Assembly (NCBI GenBank): GCA_003220495.1
Contig: QHSP01000029.1
Location: 86,027-150,026, forward strand
DNA: 64,000 nucleotides
Origin: Candidatus Rokuibacteriota bacterium
GTDB taxonomy: Bacteria; Methylomirabilota; Methylomirabilia; Rokubacteriales; CSP1-6
Direction: 5' to 3'
Below, one piece after another: positions 8,855 through 16,832 of the stretch. Position 1 is the stretch's first letter, and every line of letters begins with the position of its first letter. Position numbers and translations under genes: made by a program. The notes under the pieces are model-generated. The model saw nothing but the letters and a program-made list of their open reading frames with translations, ran no database searches and was not told the origin of the DNA.

Positions 8855-10060
8855 CTAGAAATCGCGCCGGAGCCCCTGCCGTCGCAGCGTGTCGAGCGAG
8901 ACCGACCTGAGCTGGTCCAGGACGAAGTCGCGGATCGTGCGCGGGGGCGGCAGATCACGCACGATGCGTCCGCCGCGGACGAGCGGCTTGAGCAAGGACT
9001 CCCAGGCGCCGCCGTCGGGCGGGCGCTGCCCCGCCGGGACGACAACGGTCTCGCGCGTGCCCTGACGCCGATAGACTTCCTTGACGCCGGACCACTTGCC
9101 GCGCTTGGCCATGGGCTTTCCCTCGATCTCCATGATGTCGAGGGCGAAGTTGAGCACGGGCGCGTTGGCGATCGACGTCCCGACGCCGTAGCCGTCGGCG
9201 ACCGGGTTCAGGCTCAGGATCTCGTACTCGTCGACCCCGCCGGAGGCGAGGATCTTCACGTGGTTGTGGCCGCGCAGGTTGAGCTCCCAGCGCACCTCTT
9301 CGAGGATCCGATAGAAGTCGCCGCGGCGCGACGACGGGGTGTCGAGCCGGACCGCGTAGAGATCCTTGCCGAGCGCTTCCGCGACCCGGATCGCCTCGAA
9401 CTTCTCGTCCTGCAGCGTGTCGATGAGCGCGACCCGTCGCACCTTCGGGTCGACGACCGTGTCGAAGGCCCGGAGAGCCTCCACCGTGTCGCCGATCATC
9501 AGGACGAGCGAGTGCGGGATCGTTCCCATCGGATCGGCGTCGATCAGCTCGGCGGACTTGGTCACCGCGACGCCGTCGCACCCGCCGATGAAGGCGTTGC
9601 GCTCGATCATCGGCGCCAGCGAGGGATGCATGCGGCGCGCGCCGAAGGAGATGACCTGGCGCTCGCCCGCCGCTTTCTTGCAGCGCGCCGCTTTCGTGGC
9701 GATTCCCGAGGCCTGACAGAGCAGGCCGAGCAGCGCCGTCTCGTACTTCGCCCATTCGACGTAGGTGCCCTCGATTCGCAAGACGGGCTGGTACGGCTCG
9801 AACAGGAGCCCCTCGTCCATCGCCGCGACGTCCACCGGCTGGCCCTCGAGGAGCGCCGCGACCTCCTCGATCCCGGCGAGGATCCCCCACTGCCAGTCCT
9901 CGGGGAGGGACTTCAAGTAGACCTCGGCCTTGACGCGCTTGCGGTCGTTCCGATGAGTCAGGATCTGGACGGTACGCGCGAAGTAGACGTCGGACACCTC
10001 GCCGCTCTTGATGTCGGCGTCAGCGGCGGTGTGAAACGGGCGCTTCGGGGCGTTCGGCAT
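8855..10060 (-). CDS. pncB: Nicotinate phosphoribosyltransferase
   Basis: The 401-residue protein begins MPNAPKRPFHTAADADIKSGEVSDVYF and contains motifs of the NAPRTase type II fold: FGARRMHPSLAPMIERNAFIGG, VRLDTPSSRRGDF and the phosphate-binding KILASGGVDEYEI near the C-terminal half. The enzyme joins nicotinate and PRPP (with ATP) to nicotinate mononucleotide in NAD salvage. It is the first gene of the pncB-trpCFBA-accD-folC-lptD run, 10 bp ahead of trpC. A short inverted repeat (10,068-10,083) sits just before its start. Nicotinate rather than nicotinamide as substrate is a family-level assignment. Confidence 0.88.
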   Translation of the reverse strand: MPNAPKRPFHTAADADIKSGEVSDVYFARTVQILTHRNDRKRVKAEVYLKSLPEDWQWGILAGIEEVAALLEGQPVDVAAMDEGLLFEPYQPVLRIEGTYVEWAKYETALLGLLCQASGIATKAARCKKAAGERQVISFGARRMHPSLAPMIERNAFIGGCDGVAVTKSAELIDADPMGTIPHSLVLMIGDTVEALRAFDTVVDPKVRRVALIDTLQDEKFEAIRVAEALGKDLYAVRLDTPSSRRGDFYRILEEVRWELNLRGHNHVKILASGGVDEYEILSLNPVADGYGVGTSIANAPVLNFALDIMEIEGKPMAKRGKWSGVKEVYRRQGTRETVVVPAGQRPPDGGAWESLLKPLVRGGRIVRDLPPPRTIRDFVLDQLRSVSLDTLRRQGLRRDF

Positions 10061-10067
10061 AGTCTCT

Positions 10068-10083
10068 GTGACCCTCGGGTCAC
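10068..10083 (-). promoter_or_regulatory. Small hairpin covering the ribosome-binding region of the pncB-type gene
   Basis: GTGACCC (10,068-10,074) and GGGTCAC (10,077-10,083) form a perfect 7-bp inverted repeat with a 2-nt spacer, 7 nt upstream of the ATG at 10,060. On the mRNA the GAGGG that could serve as Shine-Dalgarno sequence (10,072-10,076) lies inside this hairpin. Upstream on the minus strand a TTGACT...17 nt...CACACT pair is a weak promoter candidate. The hairpin could be a protein operator or could limit translation; the sequence does not tell which. Confidence 0.35.
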
Positions 10084-10136
10084 TACTAAGGTGGCGAAAA
10101 GTGTGTCAGAACCTGGAGGTCAAGTCAAACTTGCCC

Positions 10137-10239
10137 CTCTGTCGACGGCGTGGTGGGGGCTGGGGATCGACTTCCGATGCCCCACTCAGGGAACGGGTCC
10201 TCAGACCCCTCCCCAGCCCCCACCACGCCGTCGACGGAG
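10137..10239. repeat. Large inverted repeat (26-bp perfect, 30-bp imperfect arms) between galU and pncB
   Basis: Positions 10,141-10,166 are the exact reverse complement of 10,210-10,235 (26 bp, starting GTCGACGGCGTGG). The pairing extends outward to 10,137-10,139 and 10,237-10,239 with one T/G position between. The 43-nt spacer contains a minor GGTC/GACC hairpin. It sits in the only sizeable gap of the first 10 kb, after the galU stop and before the pncB start. No T-tract follows on either strand, so it is not a classic intrinsic terminator. It could be a transcript-end structure or a small mobile (MITE/REP-like) element; no target-site duplication is visible. Confidence 0.7.
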
Positions 10240-10261
10240 CCTTGGCGGTTTTCACTTGGCT

Positions 10262-10309
10262 CAGGAAGTCTGTGCCTGCTTAGGAACTGTGCTACTAGGC
10301 ACAGGAAGT
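10262..10309. repeat. Compound short repeats 3' of galU
   Basis: CTGTGCCT (10,270-10,277) pairs with AGGCACAG (10,297-10,304), and an alternative hairpin uses CTGTGC (10,287-10,292) with GCACAG (10,299-10,304). The same stretch is flanked by direct copies of CAGGAAGT (10,262-10,269 and 10,302-10,309). These mutually exclusive hairpins lie 30-80 bp downstream of the galU stop on the minus strand. They may be part of its transcript end. No T-run is present. Confidence 0.4.
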
Positions 10310-10340
10310 GGACGGAGACGGAAGGTCTTGCGGGTGGGCA

Positions 10341-11207
10341 CTAGATGTTGAGGGATTTGAGGTAGGTGCGGAAGTCGGGGGCGAGGTCGGGGCGGGCCAG
10401 GGCGAACTCGACGGTGGCCTTGAGGAAGCCGAGCTTGTCGCCCGTGTCGTAGCGCCGGCCCTCGAACTCGACGGCGTACATGGGACGCCGCGCCCGCAGA
10501 ATGCGGAGCGCGTCGGTCAGCTGGATCTCGCCGCGAGCGTCGGCCCCCGTGCCGGCCAGGATCTCGAAGATGTCCGGTGGCAGCACGTACCGACCGATGA
10601 TGGCCAGATCCGACGGAGCGTCCGCGGCCTTTGGCTTCTCGACCAGGTCGACGATCTCGTGCACGCGGCTCTCGACCGGCCGCGACGCGATGACGCCGTA
10701 CTGATGGATCTGCTGGCGCGGCACGCGCTGCACGGCGAGGACCGGCGCCCCGTATCGACCGCTCACGTCGAGCAGCTGGCGCATGCAGGGCGTCGGCGCG
10801 CCGCCGATGATGTCGTCGCCCAGGAAGACGGCGAAGGGCTCGTCACCGACCAGCGAGCGCGCGCAGAGGATGGCGTGACCGAGCCCGAGCGGCTCGCGCT
10901 GGCGCACGTACGAGACCGAGGCGAGCTCGGAGATGGTCTTGATCTGGGCCAGCTCTTCCGTCTTGCCCCGGTCGTTCAGGTAGTACTCGAGCTCGAAGGC
11001 GGCGTCGAAGTGATCCTCGATCGCCCGCTTGCCGCGGCCGGTCACGATGATGATTTCCGAGAGACCCGAGGCGACCGCCTCCTCGACGACGTACTGGATC
11101 ATCGGCTTGTCGACGAGGGGAAGCATCTCTTTCGGCTGCGCCTTGGTCGCGGGAAGGAAGCGAGTTCCGAGCCCAGCGGCCGGGAACACCGCCTTGCGCA
11201 CCTTCAT
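10341..11207 (-). CDS. galU: UTP-glucose-1-phosphate uridylyltransferase
   Basis: The 288-residue protein begins MKVRKAVFPAAGLGTRFLP, with the nucleotide-binding GLGTRFLPATK loop, KEMLPLVDKPMIQYVVEEA, and EPLGLGHAIL/FLGDD motifs of bacterial GalU. It makes UDP-glucose from UTP and glucose-1-phosphate, a precursor for the polysaccharides encoded upstream. There is no Shine-Dalgarno sequence. Instead a perfect TATAAT on the minus strand (11,214-11,219) ends 6 nt before the ATG and overlaps the TAA stop of the preceding gene. The gene can therefore be transcribed on its own as a leaderless mRNA. Confidence 0.95.
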   Translation of the reverse strand: MKVRKAVFPAAGLGTRFLPATKAQPKEMLPLVDKPMIQYVVEEAVASGLSEIIIVTGRGKRAIEDHFDAAFELEYYLNDRGKTEELAQIKTISELASVSYVRQREPLGLGHAILCARSLVGDEPFAVFLGDDIIGGAPTPCMRQLLDVSGRYGAPVLAVQRVPRQQIHQYGVIASRPVESRVHEIVDLVEKPKAADAPSDLAIIGRYVLPPDIFEILAGTGADARGEIQLTDALRILRARRPMYAVEFEGRRYDTGDKLGFLKATVEFALARPDLAPDFRTYLKSLNI

Positions 11208-11213
11208 GAACTT

Positions 11214-11219
11214 ATTATA
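11214..11219 (-). promoter_or_regulatory. -10 box TATAAT for a leaderless galU transcript
   Basis: A consensus TATAAT on the minus strand lies 6 nt before the galU ATG, so transcription would start at or next to the A of the start codon. It overlaps the stop codon of the upstream DUF2062 gene. No good -35 hexamer is obvious because it would lie in that coding region. Confidence 0.55.
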
Positions 11220-11712
11220 CCCGCCGCATCCGTGCGGCCCTACGACGTCGCAAGAGCACGAATGCCGCGACGTAGGTGAACACGCCCGCGACGGTCCCGA
11301 CGGCGAGGGTGCCGATCAGGAGCGCCAGGGAGACGCTGCGCAGGAGCTCGATCAGGTCGCCCGCGGAGAGGGCCGAGGACATTTGCAAGAGCTCGGCGAT
11401 CTCGGCGACGTCGGCCCCGTGGAGGTCCGGCAGGACGAAGGCGCCGATGCGCAGCGCGAAGCCGTACACGAGCGGCGCGAACCACGGCAGGTTGAGCCAG
11501 GTACCCGTCACCGTCACCGCCCGGTTCAGGCGGAAGATCGTCGCGACCGCGAGGGACAGGAGCGTCTGAAGGCCGTAGAACGGCGTGCAGCTGATGAAGA
11601 CGCCGACCGCCAGCGCGAGCGCCACCCGCCAGGGTGGATCGTCGAGCCGCAGCACCGCGCCGAGCCGCGCGACGACGGCGCGCCGGACGCGCGTCAAGAC
11701 CGCGGCCGCCAC
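11215..11712 (-). CDS. DUF2062-type small membrane protein
   Basis: I use the GTG at 11,712 as start: AGGAG lies 7 nt upstream, and the product then begins VAAAVLTRVRRAVVARLGAV (165 residues). The longer open frame is a shadow of the upstream gene. The protein has membrane segments around residues 30-48, 60-80 and 130-152. It carries the DUF2062 pattern (GVFISCTPFYGLQTLLS, LNLPWFAPLVYGFALRIGAF) known from small inner-membrane proteins, often near glycosyltransferases. Function is unknown. It overlaps the WecA-like gene by 19 bp and precedes galU by 7 bp. Confidence 0.8.
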   Translation of the reverse strand: MAAAVLTRVRRAVVARLGAVLRLDDPPWRVALALAVGVFISCTPFYGLQTLLSLAVATIFRLNRAVTVTGTWLNLPWFAPLVYGFALRIGAFVLPDLHGADVAEIAELLQMSSALSAGDLIELLRSVSLALLIGTLAVGTVAGVFTYVAAFVLLRRRRAARMRRV

Positions 11713-12878
11713 CGGCCAACTCCTTCCAGGACCGCGACGATCGCCAGGATGCACGCGGCCTGGATCAAGATCAGGACCGCCTCGCGGGGCGTGGCGTCTT
11801 TCAGGAGGATCGCCGAGAGGCCCAGGGTCGAGGCCAGGAAGAAGATCAGGAGCACACTCTGCTTCCGAGTGAGGCCGAGCGCCTCGAAGCGGTGGTGAAT
11901 GTGGTCTCGACCCGTGTAGGCGAGCCACTCGTGCAGCGAATGCACCTTGCCCGTCACGACTCGGGCGACTCCGACGAAGCCGATGTCGAACAGCGGCACC
12001 CCCAAGATCAGCGACGGCGTCAGCAAGGCGATGATCGGGTCCCCCTCAGCCCATTCTCCCATCACCGCAAGGCCCGCGAGGGTGAAACCGATGAATGTCG
12101 CGCCGCTGTCGCCCAGGAAGATCTGGGCGCGGCCCGGGCGGAAGTTGTAAGGCAAAAACCCTAGACAGGCACCGACCAGCGCGGCCGACAGGTACATGAG
12201 GTAGCGCTGCTCCGTCTGGAGGGCCGCGATGCTGAAGAAGACGCCGGCGATCACGCCGAGCCCGGCGGCGAGGCCGTCCATCCCGTCGAGGAACTGGACC
12301 GCGTTGGTGACCGTCACGAACCAGAGGATTGTCAGGGCCACGTTGATCCACACGAACGCGGGCACCCAGGTGGGCGTGACGTTGAGCACGACGCCATAGG
12401 CGATCGCCGCCCCGGCGGCCCCGATGTGGCCCGCGAGCTTGAGCGACGCCGGGAGATCCGTGAGGTCGTCCAGGATGCCGATCCCGACGACGAGGGTCGC
12501 GCCGACGACGACCCCCTTGAGCTGGAGCGAGAAGTCGAAGCTCGTGAGCACCGTCACGGCGAATCCGCAGTAGACGGCGGCGCCGCCCATGAGCGGGGTC
12601 GCAACCTCGTGGACCTTGCGAGCGGCCGGCATGTCGAGGACGCGCCACCGCCGGGCGATCACGCGAGCCACCGGAGTCGCGAAGAACGCGACCGCGAACG
12701 CGAGCATCACCAGGTAGAGCCACGGCAGGCGCGCCGCGTGATCGCGGCCCCAGATCGGCACCAACAGGAGCAGACCCACGATCGCCAGGCGCACGAGGTG
12801 CGGGGCGGCCGGTCCGGGCGTCGCCAGCTCGGCGTGAATCGCGGACGACGCTCGAGAGGAACGATCGGGCTCGATCAT
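11694..12878 (-). CDS. WecA/TagO-like undecaprenyl-phosphate sugar-1-phosphate transferase (glycosyltransferase family 4)
   Basis: The 394-residue polytopic membrane protein starts at the ATG at 12,878, which overlaps the previous stop as TGATG. It shows the MraY/WecA signatures: KVHEVATPLMGGAAVY, the DD pair in GILDDLTDLPA, NAVQFLDGMDGLAAG with the catalytic aspartates, FLGDSGATFIGF, and a cytoplasmic HIHHRFEALG loop. About ten membrane helices are visible. It probably starts glycan assembly by moving a HexNAc-1-phosphate from UDP-sugar onto undecaprenyl phosphate on the cytoplasmic face. Its place in the polysaccharide locus argues against it being MraY of peptidoglycan synthesis. Confidence 0.88.
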   Translation of the reverse strand: MIEPDRSSRASSAIHAELATPGPAAPHLVRLAIVGLLLLVPIWGRDHAARLPWLYLVMLAFAVAFFATPVARVIARRWRVLDMPAARKVHEVATPLMGGAAVYCGFAVTVLTSFDFSLQLKGVVVGATLVVGIGILDDLTDLPASLKLAGHIGAAGAAIAYGVVLNVTPTWVPAFVWINVALTILWFVTVTNAVQFLDGMDGLAAGLGVIAGVFFSIAALQTEQRYLMYLSAALVGACLGFLPYNFRPGRAQIFLGDSGATFIGFTLAGLAVMGEWAEGDPIIALLTPSLILGVPLFDIGFVGVARVVTGKVHSLHEWLAYTGRDHIHHRFEALGLTRKQSVLLIFFLASTLGLSAILLKDATPREAVLILIQAACILAIVAVLEGVGRWRPRS

Positions 12879-13915
12879 CACGCGAGCGCTTCGGCGAGTG
12901 CTGTCGTGACCGTGTCGACCTCGCCGTCGGTGAGACGCGGATAGCACGGAAGCGACAGGCACTGGGCCCAGAGTCGCTCGGCGGTCGGGTAGCCCGAGAG
13001 CCCGAGCGCTTGGTGAATCGGGCGAAAGATCGGCCGCCGCGCCGCCACGCCCCGCCGCTCGAGATGCGTCAGGACGAGGTCGAGCGGTTTCTCGACCGCG
13101 ACGACGAACCGGTGGTACACGTGGCGCTCGCCGGCGTCGGCCGGCACGCGACAGCGCGGGGCGCGCGCGAGCGCGGCGCGGTATCGTGCGGCGAGCGCGC
13201 GGCGCCGCGCGATGAACGTGTCGAGCCGCGCCAGCTGGCTCCGGCCGAGCGCCGCCTGCATGTCCGTCATCTTGTAGTTGAAGCGCGGCGTCAGCTCGGT
13301 CCGCTCGTCGTAGTCGCGCGTGTCACGGGCGCGGGCGACGAGGTCGGCCGGGCCGGCGACCGCTCCTCCCTCGCCGGTGGTGAGGAGCTTCGTCGCGTAG
13401 AACGAGCACACGGCGAGCCCGCCCCGCGCGCCCACCGGGCGGCCGCCGAGCGTCGCGCCGAGCGTCTGGGCGCAATCCTCCACGAGCGCGACACCGAGAC
13501 GCTGGAAGTCGCCGAGGTCCACGGCGAGCCCGAACGGATGCACGACGATGATCGCGCGGGTCCGCGCGGTGCGCCGGCGCGCCACATCATCGGCCGAGAG
13601 ACCGAGCGTCTCGGGATCGGCGTCGGCCAGCACCGGGGTCGCCCCGCATCGCGTGACCGCGTGGTACACCGCGTCGCAGGCGTACGTCGGGATGATGACC
13701 TCGTGGCCCGCGCCGACGTCGAGGGCGCGCAGCGCGAGCTCGAGCGCGGCGCTGCCCGAGCTGACCGCCGCGGCGGCGGCGACGCCGATGCGCTCAGCGA
13801 GCTCGCGCTCGAGTCCCGCCACTTCGGGGCCCTGCGCCAGCTGGCCTCCGCGGACGACACGCGCGACACGCTCCGCGTCGTCGTCGCTCAGCGTCGGCCG
13901 CGAGTGCGGGATCAT
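12878..13915 (-). CDS. DegT/DnrJ/EryC1/StrS-family sugar aminotransferase
   Basis: The 345-residue product starts MIPHSRPTLSDDDAERVARV at the ATG at 13,915; the longer frame adds an unrelated N terminus. PLP-binding features are VSSGSAALELAL, VVEDCAQTLGA and the lysine in VCSFYATKLLTTGEGGAV. The family aminates keto-sugar nucleotides. Together with the nearby PIG-L deacetylase and WbqC-like protein it suggests an amino sugar in the glycan. Its stop overlaps the start of the WecA-like gene. It is a second, diverged member besides the one at the left edge. Confidence 0.9.
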   Translation of the reverse strand: MIPHSRPTLSDDDAERVARVVRGGQLAQGPEVAGLERELAERIGVAAAAAVSSGSAALELALRALDVGAGHEVIIPTYACDAVYHAVTRCGATPVLADADPETLGLSADDVARRRTARTRAIIVVHPFGLAVDLGDFQRLGVALVEDCAQTLGATLGGRPVGARGGLAVCSFYATKLLTTGEGGAVAGPADLVARARDTRDYDERTELTPRFNYKMTDMQAALGRSQLARLDTFIARRRALAARYRAALARAPRCRVPADAGERHVYHRFVVAVEKPLDLVLTHLERRGVAARRPIFRPIHQALGLSGYPTAERLWAQCLSLPCYPRLTDGEVDTVTTALAEALA

Positions 13916-14017
13916 TCGTGCAGACCGCGGAAGATCGGGCGCCACGGCGCCGCACGATTCTGTCTCAGACCACCCTCGGTCCAAGCCGACCTCATGGACC
14001 CCGCTACAATGATCACC

Positions 14018-14632
14018 TCAGAGATTCAGGAGCAATCGGACCGACTGGAAGGCCTCCGCGTACTTGACCCGCGCCTGAATGCCGCGGAAGTTCGCGCACG
14101 AACGAGCCAGCTCCAGGATCGTCAGGTCCTCGATGTTGGTCTTGGTCACCTGCGATTGGTGCGCCTCGAGGCCGGCGAGCTTCGTGTCGAGCACGTCGGC
14201 GATGTCGGTAGCGCAGTTCGGCGTGAAGTTCACCGTCGAGGGGACCTCGAAGAACAATACATTCGGCACGTACCGTGTCGCCGACATCGCGCTCTGCGCC
14301 AGGTTGCGATGGTCCTGGTGCGTGTCCTCGGGCGAATTGACGAAGATCATTCTCGGGTCGGTCTTCCGGATCACCGCCTCGAGCCGCACGATCATCTCGC
14401 GGCTCAACGGCACCTCGGTGTCCCGGTAGTCGCCCCAGAACACCTCGCGCACCCCGAGGATGCGCGCCGCCTCCTTCTGCTCGCGGCGGCGCACCTCGGA
14501 GTCTCCGCCGAGCGCCCCGTCGGAGGCGACGAACATGTAGACGGCGTGGCCCCGCAGCGCGTACTTGGCGAGCATGCCGCCGCAGCCGTACTCGATGTCG
14601 TCGGGATGGGCGCCGAGGGCAAGGATATTCAC
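14018..14632 (-). CDS. PIG-L/LmbE-family zinc deacetylase
   Basis: The 204-residue protein starts with GTG and reads MNILALGAHPDDIEYGCGG. The AHPDD motif supplies zinc ligands of the PIG-L/LmbE/BshB family, and a later HQDH stretch (EDTHQDHRNLAQSA) supplies the rest. These enzymes remove acetyl groups from GlcNAc-type sugars. In this setting it may deacetylate a HexNAc of the growing glycan or a nucleotide sugar. Its start directly follows the stop of the WbqC-like gene, so it is co-transcribed. No signal peptide is seen, so it acts in the cytoplasm. Confidence 0.88.
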   Translation of the reverse strand: MNILALGAHPDDIEYGCGGMLAKYALRGHAVYMFVASDGALGGDSEVRRREQKEAARILGVREVFWGDYRDTEVPLSREMIVRLEAVIRKTDPRMIFVNSPEDTHQDHRNLAQSAMSATRYVPNVLFFEVPSTVNFTPNCATDIADVLDTKLAGLEAHQSQVTKTNIEDLTILELARSCANFRGIQARVKYAEAFQSVRLLLNL

Positions 14633-15355
14633 TTATGTCGGCTCGGGCGAGAGGTGCGACCACGTGCACCCCTCACAGAGAATGCCGAGGGCCTCATCGC
14701 CGTGCATCAATAATAAGTCAACGGCCGAGAGAGACGGAACGAATTCCCCGTGTTCCTGGGTGTAGACGGGATGCTCGTACTGCTGGGTCTCGACCGTGAT
14801 GCCGGCGGCCGCGAACTGCGCGATATCCATGTAGATGGCGCCGTCGCGGCCGGCCAGATAGGTGTCCGCGCCGACCGCACGGCAGAGCCCGACGAGCCGC
14901 GCGGTCGCGTCCGCCTGGGCCCCCTCCGGGATCTCGATCCCCGAGGCGAGCCGAGTCGGCGTCGTGATGCCGAGCCTTCGCGCCAGCCACTCGGCGCTGG
15001 CGGCGGCGACGGGCGCCAGGCGCTCCCACTCGCGGCCGTAGAGGGCGCGGAGCTCGTCCCGATGCCGTGCCCAGCACGGCGCACCCCCGTACGCGTTCTC
15101 GATCGCGGCGAAGTGTCGGGCGCGCCACGGCTGGCGCGAGTCCACGATCACGTCGTGAATGGGCGTGCCGAGCTTGGCGCGGACCGGCACCGTGAGCCAG
15201 CGTGGTCCCTCGCGCGTCTTGATCCGGTTGCGGTTCTGCCAGCCGTTTTTCTCGTACTGCACGGTGTCGAGGAACACGAACAGGTCGGCGGCCGCCCATT
15301 TGGCGAAGTACCCGAGCCACGGCAGGTAGTGCGGCTGGTGGATGGCGAGCTTCAC
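14633..15355 (-). CDS. WbqC-like family protein
   Basis: The product reads VKLAIHQPHYLPWLGYFAKW, the characteristic start of the WbqC-like family, followed by LFVFLDTVQYEKNGWQNRN. I prefer the GTG at 15,355 because GAGG lies 5 nt upstream; an in-frame GTG at 15,361 would add two residues. About 240 residues. The family is found in O-antigen and capsule loci and is thought to modify amino sugars, but its reaction is not firmly established. It sits between the PHP-domain gene and the PIG-L deacetylase with spacing of 16 bp and 0 bp. Confidence 0.87.
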   Translation of the reverse strand: MKLAIHQPHYLPWLGYFAKWAAADLFVFLDTVQYEKNGWQNRNRIKTREGPRWLTVPVRAKLGTPIHDVIVDSRQPWRARHFAAIENAYGGAPCWARHRDELRALYGREWERLAPVAAASAEWLARRLGITTPTRLASGIEIPEGAQADATARLVGLCRAVGADTYLAGRDGAIYMDIAQFAAAGITVETQQYEHPVYTQEHGEFVPSLSAVDLLLMHGDEALGILCEGCTWSHLSPEPT

Positions 15356-15371
15356 CGGCACCTCGTCGAGA

Positions 15372-16832
15372 TCACGAGCGCCTGACGAAGATCGGGTTGC
15401 TGAGAAGACGGCCGGGCCCGCGCACGTCGAGCCGATAGAACGTCGGCGAGCCGTCGAAGGTGTCGCGGTGGACGGTCCGGAACGGCGGCGGTCCCGTCCA
15501 TGCTCTCACGACGGCGCCGTTGCGCACGAGCGTCACGCGCACGTCGCGCGCCTTGGCGCCGGTCGCCTCGACGGCCACCGTGATGTCGACCGGTGTCGCC
15601 TCCGAGGTCCGCACCAGATCTCCCGAGACTCCGGCTGCGGCGCCGGCCCGGACGGAGAACTCGGCCAGCACCAGCTCGGCGCCCGCTTCCTGCTCGACCG
15701 CATAGAACCGGCCTCGCTTCAGCGCGTCGAGGACGGCGCGCTCGGTCCGCTCCTCGACCAGGAACACGGTTCGCACCTTCCCCAGGCTCTTGCCCGCGGT
15801 GAAGCCGTGAAAGCCGGACTCGCCGACGGCCCACGCGGGCCGGCTCCGGTCTCCCGTGGCGAACTGGCCGAGCAGGCGGTCCCAGGACTCGCCGGGCCGA
15901 TCGACCCGCGTCGTGTCCTCGTAGACGGCGCCGAAGGCCGTGTACCGCGCCGTCCTCATGAGATCGTCGGCGTAGGGCGGCGTGTACCAGGAGACCTTGA
16001 CCGGCCCCATCCACTGCTCGCCGGCGTCGCGCGCCTCGGGGAACGACCACACGGTCACTCCGCCCAGCCGGTCGACGTAGTCGATCAGGTCTTGATGCGG
16101 CTCGAGGCCGAGATCGCGGTAGGGCGGGTATGGATCGACGGTGAAGGGCCATCCGCGGACCAGCGCCAGCACCGCGATGGCGCAGAGGACCGAGCCGGCG
16201 AGCCAGCGACGCTGGCTGACGACGACGACCACACGCCCGACTCGACGGAGGCGGCGCCGCTTCAGCGTGAGGAGGTAGAGGCCCGGGACGAGGAGCACGC
16301 AGGGCAGCGCGTCGAGCACGGAGGACCAGCCGAACCCGCCGATCCTGTTGCCGGTGACGGGCAGCGCGCGAAGCGCCGCATCGGGCAGACCGAAGACCAG
16401 CATGTTCTTCTGCGTCTCGTGTACGGCCATGTCGAGCGCCAGCGGCGAGCCGGTCCAGTAGTAGTGCGGCAGCACCTCGACGCCGGGGACGATCAGGACG
16501 CGAGGATTGGCAAGGTTGGCCTCGGAGACGCGGGCCAGGTAGCGATCGATTCCGAGGTCGAGCACCGAACGCTCGTCGCGGACCGCGCGGGTCAGCGCTC
16601 TGAACGGCGGCAGCCCGTACTCCACGCGCAAGAGGTAATTGTCGGTGAGCAGCAGCGCGCCGATCCCCTCTTTTTCGGCCATCGCGGTGAGCTGCTCGAG
16701 CGAGAAATCGCCGGTGGACAGATCCGAATGGAGGTGCAGGACGGCGGGTAGCCGCTCGAGACCCTCCGCCACGCCGGCGACACCTGTCAGGCCGGCGACG
16801 AGAAGGATGAGCCGGGCCGCGCGGTAAATCAC
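15372..16832 (-). CDS. PHP-domain protein with membrane segments
   Basis: The 486-residue protein begins at a GTG overlapping the previous stop (GTGA). It has an N-terminal hydrophobic segment (residues 1-24, a signal peptide or anchor) and then the PHP metal-binding pattern LHLHSDLSTGDFSLEQL, ALLLTDNYL and VPGVEVLPHYYW. Two hydrophobic segments around residues 160-180 and 190-215 interrupt the PHP part. The C-terminal 130 residues form a beta-rich domain. PHP proteins are metal-dependent phosphoesterases; this one would act at or outside the inner membrane. Its substrate is unknown, but lipid-linked glycan or phosphate groups are plausible from context. Confidence 0.75.
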   Translation of the reverse strand: MIYRAARLILLVAGLTGVAGVAEGLERLPAVLHLHSDLSTGDFSLEQLTAMAEKEGIGALLLTDNYLLRVEYGLPPFRALTRAVRDERSVLDLGIDRYLARVSEANLANPRVLIVPGVEVLPHYYWTGSPLALDMAVHETQKNMLVFGLPDAALRALPVTGNRIGGFGWSSVLDALPCVLLVPGLYLLTLKRRRLRRVGRVVVVVSQRRWLAGSVLCAIAVLALVRGWPFTVDPYPPYRDLGLEPHQDLIDYVDRLGGVTVWSFPEARDAGEQWMGPVKVSWYTPPYADDLMRTARYTAFGAVYEDTTRVDRPGESWDRLLGQFATGDRSRPAWAVGESGFHGFTAGKSLGKVRTVFLVEERTERAVLDALKRGRFYAVEQEAGAELVLAEFSVRAGAAAGVSGDLVRTSEATPVDITVAVEATGAKARDVRVTLVRNGAVVRAWTGPPPFRTVHRDTFDGSPTFYRLDVRGPGRLLSNPIFVRRS

